DNA of 7,059 nucleotides. It comes from Hyphomicrobiales bacterium. Lineage in GTDB: Bacteria; Pseudomonadota; Alphaproteobacteria; Rhizobiales; Beijerinckiaceae. Below the pieces are notes generated by a model. It ran no database searches, had not been told where the DNA came from, and worked only from the letters and a program-made list of their open reading frames with translations. Numbering within the stretch: the stretch's first letter is position 1; each line of letters starts with the position of its first letter. The stretch spans positions 1 to 7,059 of the forward strand of contig JAATEW010000258.1 in assembly GCA_015655535.1 (NCBI GenBank). The letters are read 5' to 3'. Below are positions 1 through 5,788 of this stretch, in pieces. The translations under genes were made by a program, and so were the position numbers.

Positions 1-499
1 CGACGCGCAAGATCGCATCGTCAAGCAGAATACGGATCTCGATATAATTCGAACGCCCGACCGTATCGAGCCAGAAAGGCTTGCCGATCTGCTTGCGGAT
101 CTCATTCGAGAGCGCAATGTCGATGATCGAAAAAAACGGCTTTGGCAGCGTCGGCGGCAAGGGGCCCTTCGGCAGGAACTCCACATCCATCTTCAGCCGG
201 TCCTGCGCGACGCGGGTGAGCATGTCGCGGTCAGCTTCCGAGGGATAGGCTTTCGAGAGATCGATGAGCGCCGCTATGTCCTGCGTCAAATCGGTGGAGA
301 GGCGCTGCGTCACAAGCTGCCAATGACGCTCCATGAACACATAGGTGACGACGATCTGCAAAAGCACCATCGGCAGGATGACGATGAGGAGCGAGCGCGC
401 ATAAAGCCCTTTCGGCCAGATGCCCGCGAGCTTGCGGGCAAAGCCGCGCCAAACCGCGCGGGGCTTTTGGATATAGGCGGGCAGGGACAGATAGGCCAT
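1..499 (-). CDS. Sensor histidine kinase, EnvZ-type, N-terminal part (cut by window edge)
   Basis: This is the first 166 codons of a membrane sensor kinase, the likely partner of the response regulator 15 bases upstream. The visible part starts MAYLSLPAY. It has a basic cytoplasmic segment to about residue 33, then a transmembrane helix (about 34-55, containing SLLIVILPMVLLQ). A periplasmic or extracytoplasmic sensor segment follows (from about 56: ERHWQLVTQRLS, then a PLPPTLPKP stretch). The second membrane helix, HAMP, DHp and ATPase domains lie beyond base 1, so the kinase call rests on family resemblance of this N-terminus and on the operon position. The start is ATG at 499. An in-frame TAG lies just upstream, so only a rare ATT could extend it. 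AAGGA lies only one base from the ATG, which is too close for a good ribosome site. Translation may therefore depend on coupling to the preceding gene. The signal sensed is unknown. Confidence 0.8.
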   Translation of the reverse strand, partial: MAYLSLPAYIQKPRAVWRGFARKLAGIWPKGLYARSLLIVILPMVLLQIVVTYVFMERHWQLVTQRLSTDLTQDIAALIDLSKAYPSEADRDMLTRVAQDRLKMDVEFLPKGPLPPTLPKPFFSIIDIALSNEIRKQIGKPFWLDTVGRSNYIEIRILLDDAILRV

Positions 500-514
500 G
501 TCCTTAATCCCGCT

Positions 515-1255
515 CTAACGGTCGATCAGGAGGCGATAGCCGGCGCCGCGCACGGTTTGCAGATGCTGCGGATTGGCCGGATCGCGCTCGATCTTGTGGC
601 GCAGCCGGTTGACCTGCACATCGATCGTGCGTTCATTGCCGGCCGCCGTCGGGCCGGCCAAAGTATCGCGCGACACGGTCTCACCCGCGTTTTCGGCAAG
701 CAGCCTCAGCATCTCGCGTTCGCGGTCGGTCAGCCTTATGATCTCCGTGCCTGTTCGCAATTCGCTGCGGCCGAGATCGAAGGTGAAATCGCCGAAGCGG
801 ACCTGCGTCACGGTCTCCGAGGCGATGAATTGCTTGGTCCGCTTCAGGATCGAAGCGATCCGCAGGGAGAGTTCGCGCGGCTCGAAGGGCTTTGCCAGAA
901 AATCATCGACGCCGGTCTCGAAGCCGCGCACACGGTCCTCCGTCTCGGAGCGGGCGGTGAGCATCAAGATCGGCACCTGACCGCGATCTGAGGCGTCGGC
1001 CCGCAGCTTCGCGGCGAAATCGAATCCGTTTTCGCCGGGCATCATCACGTCGAGCACGATGAGATCGAAGGCAATGCTTTTGAGGCAGGCGCTGGCATCG
1101 GCGGCGGTGCCGGCGGTCGTGACACGATAGCCCTGCTCGGACAGATAGCGCGAGAGAAGCTGGCGGATGCGCCGGTCGTCATCGACGACGAGCAGATGCG
1201 CAGCATCGTCGGCCGGTGCATCGGTGCCGGAGACGGCGGTCTCGGTCTCGCTCAC
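515..1255 (-). CDS. OmpR-family response regulator transcription factor (PetR-like)
   Basis: This is a two-domain DNA-binding response regulator of 246 residues, a usual length for the family. The receiver domain spans about 20-138. It has the acidic pocket D25/D26 (LLVVDDD), the phosphoacceptor D69 (FDLIVLDVMMPG), T100 (LMLTA) and K122 (AKPF). The winged-helix effector domain spans about 150-246, with recognition-helix motif RTIDVQVNRLRHKIE and wing TVRGAGYRL. It starts with GTG at 1255, four bases before the end of the upstream MarR gene (shared GTGA), so the two are probably translationally coupled. It is followed 15 bases later by the sensor kinase gene. A MarR gene directly followed by an OmpR-type regulator is the arrangement known as petP-petR in Rhodobacter capsulatus. 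The PetR-like assignment is an inference from order and family, and no bc1 genes are seen here. The regulon is unknown. Confidence 0.93.
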   Translation of the reverse strand: MSETETAVSGTDAPADDAAHLLVVDDDRRIRQLLSRYLSEQGYRVTTAGTAADASACLKSIAFDLIVLDVMMPGENGFDFAAKLRADASDRGQVPILMLTARSETEDRVRGFETGVDDFLAKPFEPRELSLRIASILKRTKQFIASETVTQVRFGDFTFDLGRSELRTGTEIIRLTDREREMLRLLAENAGETVSRDTLAGPTAAGNERTIDVQVNRLRHKIERDPANPQHLQTVRGAGYRLLIDR

Positions 1256-1836
1256 GTCTTGGTCCTCGTCCGTGGCGCGGCGCCCCCCGCAGCCGCGGCA
1301 ACGAAGGCGGCGACCTTCTCGCGTTCGCCCGCATCGACCATGGCGAGAAGGAAATCGATGGCGCCGGCCCGCGCGCCCGGCGGCAATTGGCCGAGTACGC
1401 GGGTAAAGCGGCGCGATTGGAGGCGTGCGATCTCAAGCGCGAGGTCATTGCCCTTCGCGGTCGGATAGAGAAGACGCTGGCGGCGATCGTTCACGCCCAT
1501 GCTGACTTCGACATAGCCTTTGCCGAGCAATTCCTTGAGCACACGGTTGAGGCTCTGCTTGGTGATCTTCAATATGTCGAGCAATTCGGCAATCGTGAGG
1601 CCGGGTCGGCGGCTGACGAAATGCAGAACCCGGTGATGGGCGCGGCCGAATCCGTAATTCTCAAGGAGCCGGTCGGCATCCCGGACGAAATCGCGATAGG
1701 CGAAAAACAAAAGCTCGATGAGATCGAACATCGGCGCGGGTTCGGCCTCGCCTGCCGGCGGCTTGGCCCGGGCGGTCTCTTGCGGACCTATCTTCTTGGA
1801 TACAAATACATCCACGGACGTCACCTGCCGGCGCAA
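1252..1836 (-). CDS. MarR-family winged-helix transcriptional regulator (PetP-like)
   Basis: This is a dimeric MarR-type DNA-binding protein of up to 194 residues. The core begins at about residue 36 (MFDLIELLFFAYRDF, dimerisation helix). The winged helix-turn-helix lies at about 66-130: LTIAELLDILKITKQSLNRV is helix-turn-helix, and NDRRQRLLYPTAKG is the typical MarR wing. The C-terminal dimer helices follow, ending in an Ala/Gly/Arg/Thr-rich tail. The longest reading starts with TTG at 1836, and a TAG stop is close upstream. GTG at 1815 is a good alternative because AGGTGA lies five bases before it, which would remove seven residues. A GGAGG further upstream is too distant for either. The first ~35 residues look disordered and poorly conserved. 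It is the first gene of the operon with the response regulator and kinase. It may autoregulate through the dyad at 1930-1944 (inference). Confidence 0.88.
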   Translation of the reverse strand: MRRQVTSVDVFVSKKIGPQETARAKPPAGEAEPAPMFDLIELLFFAYRDFVRDADRLLENYGFGRAHHRVLHFVSRRPGLTIAELLDILKITKQSLNRVLKELLGKGYVEVSMGVNDRRQRLLYPTAKGNDLALEIARLQSRRFTRVLGQLPPGARAGAIDFLLAMVDAGEREKVAAFVAAAAGGAAPRTRTKT

Positions 1837-1929
1837 CGGGCCACCACTCTACCCGGTCCTCCGCCGAAATGGGTTAAATGAAACGCGTTTTTCCCTTGTC
1901 CCAATTATTTTCTTCGGCTCATTTATTAA

Positions 1930-1944
1930 GTCAGTATTGTTGAC
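1930..1944. promoter_or_regulatory. Candidate operator dyad and promoter region of the MarR operon
   Basis: GTCAGTATTGTTGAC is an imperfect 15-base dyad (GTCA...TGAC arms) in the AT-rich stretch about 1877-1965 between the divergent MarR operon and ilvE. Its right end overlaps a TTGACA hexamer on the plus strand (1940-1945), but no good -10 follows 17 bases later. On the minus strand the same dyad lies near a weak CTGACT and, further downstream, AATAAT, with a spacing near 19. MarR proteins usually bind short dyads near their own promoter, so this is a reasonable candidate operator. No promoter can be fixed by eye. Confidence 0.25.
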
Positions 1945-1980
1945 ATATTTCAGGAAGCTTGTTACGCGTCAAGACCAAGA

Positions 1981-2028
1981 TGGGGCGCGGCCCGGCCTCG
2001 AACGCCGGACCCCGCAAGGACCGCCCCA
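1981..2028. repeat. 48-bp GC-rich imperfect palindrome (hairpin 1)
   Basis: The outer arms are TGGGGCG (1981-1987) and CGCCCCA (2022-2028). An inner stem CCGGC (1992-1996) and GCCGG (2004-2008) closes a seven-base loop CTCGAAC. It extends by two G-C pairs across a C/A mismatch. Read on the minus strand, the loop is GTTCGAG between CCGGC and GCCGG, and the element ends in CGCCCCA. It recalls a tRNA acceptor/T-arm minihelix, but it has no D or anticodon arms and is only 48 bases. It abuts hairpin 2 without a gap. Function unknown; possibly one unit of a REP-like cluster. Confidence 0.6.
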
Positions 2029-2078
2029 CTGGATCATCCTGCTTTTAGGTTGAATCACCTAAAAGCAGGATGATCCAG
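2029..2078. repeat. Perfect 22-bp inverted repeat with 6-base loop (hairpin 2)
   Basis: The arms 2029-2050 and 2057-2078 are exact reverse complements, 22 bp each, around the loop TGAATC. The arm contains GGATCATCCTGC and, near the loop, TTTTAGGT. GATTCA (2078-2083), the reverse complement of the loop TGAATC, follows the right arm, so an alternative fold exists. No T-run follows on either strand, and the element lies between divergently transcribed genes, so a terminator role is unlikely. A stem this long and exact suggests recent spread or selection, for example a mobile palindromic (REP/MITE-like) unit. Confidence 0.85.
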
Positions 2079-2090
2079 ATTCAAAAATGT

Positions 2091-2174
2091 AGAGCATGCT
2101 TTGCGCGAAAAGCCACATCGCTGGCGATCTATCGCAACAGCGAGATCGCAAGGCACTTTTTCGCAGCATGCTCT
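2091..2174. repeat. 84-bp palindromic element with AGAGCATGCT ends (hairpin 3)
   Basis: The terminal arms are AGAGCATGCT (2091-2100) and AGCATGCTCT (2165-2174), 10 bp perfect. A second stem is GCGAAAA (2105-2111) with TTTTCGC (2158-2164). Inside is another hairpin, 2118-2143: TCGCTG plus GCGAT pairs with ATCGC and CAGCGA, with a two-base AA bulge. ATCGCAA occurs twice, 14 bases apart (2131 and 2145). The GAGCATG end resembles the GAGCATGATC motif of the REP hairpin at 6838-6882, which suggests a shared family of palindromes in this genome. It is the third consecutive fold upstream of ilvE. Confidence 0.75.
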
Positions 2175-2183
2175 AGGGCCATG

Positions 2184-2226
2184 GTCTCGTAAAACCGGGT
2201 CTTGCAAAACGACAGTCTCGCAAGGT
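2184..2226 (+). repeat. Three tandem GTCTYGYAA motifs upstream of ilvE
   Basis: GTCTCGTAAAAC (2184), GTCTTGCAAAAC (2199) and GTCTCGCAAGGT (2215) recur with spacings of 15 and 16 bases, about 1.5 helical turns each. They lie between the palindrome cluster and the ilvE ribosome site, where promoter elements or a regulator site would be expected. The palindrome ATCGATATCGAT (2236-2247) follows. A regulatory role is inferred only from position and repetition. Confidence 0.35.
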
Positions 2227-2265
2227 CCTTGTTTTATCGATATCGATTAGCGGAGGGAAGCCAAC

Positions 2266-3153
2266 ATGTCCGTCTTGCCTTTCGACCAGCGCGACGGCTT
2301 CATCTGGATGAATGGTGAGCTCGTCCCCTGGAAGGACGCCAAGCTGCATGTGCTCTCGCATGGCTTGCATTATGCCTCCTGCGTGTTCGAAGGCGAGCGC
2401 GCCTATGGCGGCCGCATTTTCAAGTCGAGCGAGCATTCGGAACGGTTCCGCACTTCGGCGGCCTTGCTCGATTTCGAAATCCCCTATTCCGTCGCCGATC
2501 TCGACGCGGTCAAGCAACTCGTCGTCGACAAGAACAATTTCACCAGCTGCTATGTGCGGCCCGTCGCCTGGCGCGGCAGCGAGATGATGGCGGTCGCGGC
2601 GCAGAATTCGACCATCAATGTCGCAATCGCGGCTTGGAATTGGCCGAGCATGTTCGACGTCAACGAGAAGATGAAGGGCATCCGGCTCGACATCGCCGAC
2701 TATCGTCGCCCCGATCCGATGACGGCGCCCTCCGGCGCGAAAGCCGCCGGCCTCTACATGATCTGCACCATCTCGAAGCATCGCGCCGAGCGGCGCGGCT
2801 ATGCCGATGCGATGATGCTCGATTGGCTCGGCCGCGTCGCCGAATGCACGGGTGCGAATATTTTCTTCACGGCCAAGGGCGTGATTCACACACCGATCGC
2901 CGATTGTTTTCTCGACGGCATCACGCGGAAGACCGTGATCGATCTGGCCAAGCGCCGCGGGATCGAAGTGATCGAGCGCCGCATCATGCCGGAGGAGCTT
3001 GCGGACTTCGAGGAATGTTTCATCTGCGGCACCGGTGCCGAGGTCACGCCCGTCTCCGAGATCGGCCCGTATAAGTTTACGCCCGGCACAATCTCCCGCG
3101 CGCTGATCGACGATTATTCGGCGGAAGTGCAGCCGAAGCAGAAAGCGGCGTAA
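2266..3153 (+). CDS. ilvE: Branched-chain amino acid aminotransferase (fold type IV PLP enzyme)
   Basis: This cytosolic PLP enzyme interconverts Leu/Ile/Val and their 2-oxo acids with 2-oxoglutarate/glutamate, the last step of branched-chain amino acid synthesis. At 295 residues the length is normal for the family. Class IV features are visible. LSHGLHYASCVFEGERAY lies at the N-terminus. The likely phosphate-binding Arg is R60 in EHSERF. The Schiff-base lysine is K159 (SGAKAAGLY), followed by GYADAMMLD. E193 in GRVAECTGANIFF is the cofactor-contacting Glu. DGITRKTVIDLA and CGTGAEVTPV (about 255-263) form the phosphate and substrate loop. The start is ATG at 2266, with GGAGGG at 2252-2257, about eight bases upstream. 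The stop codon sits in a small hairpin (3145-3159). The related D-amino acid transaminase or 4-amino-4-deoxychorismate lyase is less likely, given the IlvE-like K, E and GTGAEVTPV motifs. The tandem GTCTYGYAA motifs just upstream may regulate it. Confidence 0.93.
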   Translation: MSVLPFDQRDGFIWMNGELVPWKDAKLHVLSHGLHYASCVFEGERAYGGRIFKSSEHSERFRTSAALLDFEIPYSVADLDAVKQLVVDKNNFTSCYVRPVAWRGSEMMAVAAQNSTINVAIAAWNWPSMFDVNEKMKGIRLDIADYRRPDPMTAPSGAKAAGLYMICTISKHRAERRGYADAMMLDWLGRVAECTGANIFFTAKGVIHTPIADCFLDGITRKTVIDLAKRRGIEVIERRIMPEELADFEECFICGTGAEVTPVSEIGPYKFTPGTISRALIDDYSAEVQPKQKAA

Positions 3154-3159
3154 CGCCGC
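3145..3159. terminator. Short hairpin holding the ilvE stop codon in its loop
   Basis: GCGGCG-TAA-CGCCGC is a perfect 6-bp stem with a 3-base loop that is exactly the ilvE stop codon. On the plus strand no T-run follows. On the minus strand it is followed by CTTTCTGCTT, a weak U-tract, so it could end transcripts of the convergent gene 3166-3945. With a 12-base gap between convergent stops it is the only visible candidate terminator here. A three-base loop is strained, so it is weak evidence. Confidence 0.35.
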
Positions 3160-3165
3160 AAGCCC

Positions 3166-3945
3166 TCACCGGCCGTCTTCGTAATCGGGATTGTCGATAA
3201 GGACGAACCGGCCTTTGCCCGGATCGAAACGCCGTGCAAATCGAACGAACAGATTCGGGGAAACCTCGTCCTTATATTGGATGAAGCCGAGAAAATAGAA
3301 ATCCATGTCGGGCGTATAATCGTCGGGAACTCTGGTCGAGAAATCCACGCGGATTTCATTCGTTTTGGTTTGCCCGCTCTCGCCCTTGGTCCAGGTCCAA
3401 TCGCATTTGAACGACGGATCGAGATGCGGCCGGTTCATCGGCAGATTGCCGATATGCCAATAGGGCAGACATCTCGTCTCTTCGACGATCGGCTCTTCCC
3501 GCCCGAGGTTTGTGAAAAAAGCCCAGCCATGGAATGTCATGCCGGGCTTGAACGAGGTGACTTCGTTGCGGGGATCGGCGCCCTCGAAAATCTGGACATT
3601 GGTCACTTTCAGCTTGGCCGGATAGGCCAAGCGCAATTGCGTCTCGGCGACCGCCGTCTGGCGCTGGGCCTCGCGCGTCGTCTGTCTTGCTTCGACCACG
3701 GCCTTATGGCTGTCCTCCCAGGCGCTCCGGGCAAAATAGGCGCTCATTCCGGCGGCCATGACGACGCCGACCGACAAAATAACCGAGGAGACCCAGTAGA
3801 ACTTTTCGAGGCTGCGGTGGCGCAACTCCCTACGGTGCCAATCTTGATTGATGAGCTCCACATTGAGTTTCTTGGCTGCATCGTCGGGGCTTTTCTCAGT
3901 GCCTCGTCCCTGGTCCATCCCGATCTCTAAAATATTGGTTTTCAT
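3166..3945 (-). CDS. Uncharacterised single-pass membrane protein with coiled coil and C-terminal domain
   Basis: I do not recognise a named family. The 259-residue protein has a charged cytoplasmic N-terminus (about 1-48), one strong transmembrane helix (about 51-71: WVSSVILSVGVVMAAGMSAYF), and then a helical stretch likely to be a coiled coil (about 74-105, EARQTTREAQRQTAVAETQ). A beta-rich C-terminal domain (about 111-250) ends with DNPDYEDGR. That domain includes KLKVTNVQIFEGAD, a W/F-rich FHGWAFFTNLG and YFLGFIQYKDE, with Cys residues at about 159 and 181. Topology predicts the beta domain outside the cytoplasm. The start is ATG at 3945; ATG at 3918 is an alternative, and neither has a strong ribosome site. 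It lies alone between two unrelated aminotransferase genes and is convergent with ilvE. A 78-base gap separates it from the next gene upstream. Codon use matches its neighbours. Confidence 0.8.
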   Translation of the reverse strand: MKTNILEIGMDQGRGTEKSPDDAAKKLNVELINQDWHRRELRHRSLEKFYWVSSVILSVGVVMAAGMSAYFARSAWEDSHKAVVEARQTTREAQRQTAVAETQLRLAYPAKLKVTNVQIFEGADPRNEVTSFKPGMTFHGWAFFTNLGREEPIVEETRCLPYWHIGNLPMNRPHLDPSFKCDWTWTKGESGQTKTNEIRVDFSTRVPDDYTPDMDFYFLGFIQYKDEVSPNLFVRFARRFDPGKGRFVLIDNPDYEDGR

Positions 3946-4023
3946 GGATGCCCCAGCCAGCCAAAACCGTGAGGATAGAGCTTACCGTGCGCAAGCGCCC
4001 TTGTCCTCTTTGTTTCCGCTGAT

Positions 4024-5264
4024 TCAGGCTTTGAACCAGGCCTCGATCCGCCGCACGGCCTCTGTCATGCGGGCCGGATCGCGGGCGAAGCAAAGCCGCA
4101 CATAATCGCGTCCGCCAGCGCCGAAGGCGGTGCCGGGCGCCACGCCGACGCCCGCTTCATCGACCCATCGAAACGCGAGTTCGCGCGTATCCGTGATTCC
4201 TTCGATCGCGCAAAACAAATAAAACGCGCCTTGCGGTTCGGCGAAGCGCACGCGCGCGATGCGGCGCAAGCCGTCGCAGAGTATGGCCCGGCTTTCCGCA
4301 AGACGCTTCAATTGGCTTTGGAAAAAGGCTTCGCCTTCTTCAAGCGCCGCGACAGCCGCCCGCTGCATGGGCACGGCCACGCCCGACGTCGAATATTGAA
4401 TGAGATTCTCGATGATCTCGCCGAAAGCCGGCGGGGCTTCGAGCCAGCCGATGCGGAGACCGGTCATCGCCCAGTTTTTCGAGAAGGTCTGAACGAAGAG
4501 CACGCGATCTTCTTCACTCATGACATCGTGAAAAGACGGCGCCCGCGCACCATTGAAACTGATGCGGCCATAGATCTCGTCGGCGATGATCCAAAGATCG
4601 TGACGCCGCGCGAAAGCCAGAAGCGCCAAAAGGTCGTCGCGCGTTGCAACCCAGCCCGTCGGATTGGAAGGCGAATTGATGACGAGCACTTTCGCAGCGG
4701 GCGTCACGGCCGCCGCCAATCGATCGAGATCGAGCGACCAGGCCTGGCGACCGGCGATATCCACTTTGGTCTGAAGCGGTATTTCGATCAGACGCGCGCC
4801 GGAGACCTTCAGCGCGCCTTCGAAATTCGGCCAGGCGGGTGTCAGCACGAGCACGTCGTCGCCGGTGCCTGCTAGAAGGCGGATGGCAATCTGCACGGCA
4901 TGCATGCCGCCAACGGTCAGGAAAAAACGCTCGGGCGTGAAAGGTTCGGCGCCATTTGCAAAGGGCTTACCGTAAACCCGCGCCATGTAGCGCGCGATCG
5001 CCTCGCGCAATTCGGGGATGCCGCGTTGATGCGTGTAGAACGTTTCGCCGGCTTCGATCGAGCGGATCATGGCCTGCGCGACGAAATCGGGCGCCGCAGA
5101 TCGCCCTCGCCGACCCAAAGCGGGATCAGGCCTTCGCGATCGCGGCCATGATTGAAGACTTCTACGATGCCGCTTGACGGCGCAGCCAGGGCCTCATCCC
5201 GCAACGAACGCAGCTCGGATTGCGTCGGGTCATCCGCGACCCTCGCAGGCGTGGGTGCGGCCAT
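4024..5264 (-). pseudogene. Class I/II PLP aminotransferase interrupted by a one-base deletion
   Basis: This is a fold type I aminotransferase, likely acting on aspartate, aromatic or similar amino acids; the substrate is not determined. Codons 1-56 (ATG at 5264; MAAPTPARV to LWVGEGDL) read in one frame. The rest, from APDFVAQAM to the stop at 4024, reads in another. Restoring one base near 5095-5096 gives a continuous 413-residue enzyme, a normal family length. In the rebuilt protein SPSNPTG (N201), ADEIYG (D229, Y232), FSKNWAMTGLRIGW (PLP lysine K263) and YVRLCF (substrate Arg about R390) are all present. AAGGA lies 11 bases before the ATG. The downstream frame has an ATG at 5118, but that reading replaces the conserved LWVGEGDL segment with out-of-frame MGRRGRS. 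The intact remainder suggests a recent mutation or a sequencing or assembly error, not an old pseudogene. Confidence 0.75.
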
Positions 5265-5354
5265 TGCAAATAAAGTCCTTCACGGAGCGCGGCTCGCCTT
5301 GCATAGTAGGGCAGCGGCAGTCGTGATATGGCGGCGCGGCGAGAGGAAATAAAG

Positions 5355-5374
5355 GCGGCGCGCGATCACGCCGC
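5355..5374 (-). terminator. Hairpin with T-rich tail at the end of mscL, stop codon in the loop
   Basis: On the minus strand GCGGCG (5374-5369), the loop TGATCGCG holding the mscL TGA, and CGCCGC (5360-5355) form a 6-bp GC stem. CTTTATTTCC follows directly, a moderate U-rich tail. This fits a weak intrinsic terminator for mscL. The stem is the same GCGGCG/CGCCGC as at the ilvE stop. Confidence 0.45.
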
Positions 5375-5788
5375 ACGTTTGGCGAGGAGATCGCGAATCT
5401 CTTCGAGCAAAACTTCCTGGCGCGGTTTCGCGGGTGCTGCGTCTTCTTCGTGCAGGACCGAATGTCTCAGGCTGTTGATGTTGCGCACCACGAGAAACAG
5501 GATGAAAGCCACGATCAGGAAGTTGACGGTGACCGTCAAAAAATTGCCCCAGGCGAAGACCGCTCCCTGCCTGCGGGCCTCTGCCAGAGAGGTCGCCGTC
5601 ACGGCTTTCGACAGCGGCGTGAAATAGTTCGAAAAATCGAGACCGCCGGTTACGGCGCCGATCACCGGCATGATGAGATCATTGACGACCGAGTCGATGA
5701 TTTTACCGAAGGCTGCGCCGATGATGACGCCGATCGCGAGATCGACGACATTGCCGCGCATCGCGAAATCTCGAAAGGCCTTTAACAT
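5366..5788 (-). CDS. mscL: Large-conductance mechanosensitive channel MscL
   Basis: This homopentameric inner-membrane channel opens under high membrane tension to release solutes during hypo-osmotic shock. At 140 residues the length is normal. The amphipathic N-terminal helix begins MLKAFRDFAMRGNVVDLA, a typical MscL start. The pore-lining TM1 spans about 15-45 (VDLAIGVIIGAAFGKIIDSVVNDLIMPVIG), with the conserved glycine-rich face. The periplasmic loop spans about 46-79 (GLDFSNYF...), TM2 about 81-103 (GNFLTVTVNFLIVAFILFLVV), and the C-terminal helical bundle about 125-137 (EVLLEEIRDLL). The start is ATG at 5788, with a consensus AGGAGG four bases upstream. A longer in-frame reading to 5842 lacks conservation. 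It is monocistronic, upstream of the divergent ompW-like gene; a shared osmotic theme is possible but not shown. Confidence 0.97.
   Translation of the reverse strand: MLKAFRDFAMRGNVVDLAIGVIIGAAFGKIIDSVVNDLIMPVIGAVTGGLDFSNYFTPLSKAVTATSLAEARRQGAVFAWGNFLTVTVNFLIVAFILFLVVRNINSLRHSVLHEEDAAPAKPRQEVLLEEIRDLLAKRAA

Noticed and set aside
323..991. Long plus-strand open frame opposite the kinase and response regulator genes
   Set aside because: It is a shadow of two well-supported minus-strand genes in high-GC DNA. The translated sequence has no family features and is low complexity in Arg/Ala/Gly.
1216..1881. 221-codon plus-strand open frame opposite the MarR gene
   Set aside because: The opposite strand encodes a clear winged-helix MarR protein. 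This frame is an antisense shadow.
1978..2056. A complete tRNA gene on the minus strand suggested by CTCGAAC and the terminal TGG
   Set aside because: The T-stem does not pair in canonical register (loop TTCGAGG flanks fail beyond one pair), there is no matching acceptor strand at the right distance, and there is no anticodon or D arm. It is kept only as a tRNA-like hairpin.
2029..2078. Rho-independent terminator at the perfect inverted repeat
   Set aside because: It lies between divergent genes, and no T-run follows the stem on either strand.
2173..2889. 238-codon minus-strand open frame opposite ilvE
   Set aside because: ilvE has all class IV aminotransferase motifs and a good ribosome site. 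The antisense frame is His/Asp/Arg-rich without recognisable domains.
4231..4875. 214-codon plus-strand open frame opposite the aminotransferase
   Set aside because: It is antisense to a region encoding conserved SNPTG, ADEIYG and FSKNWAMTG motifs.
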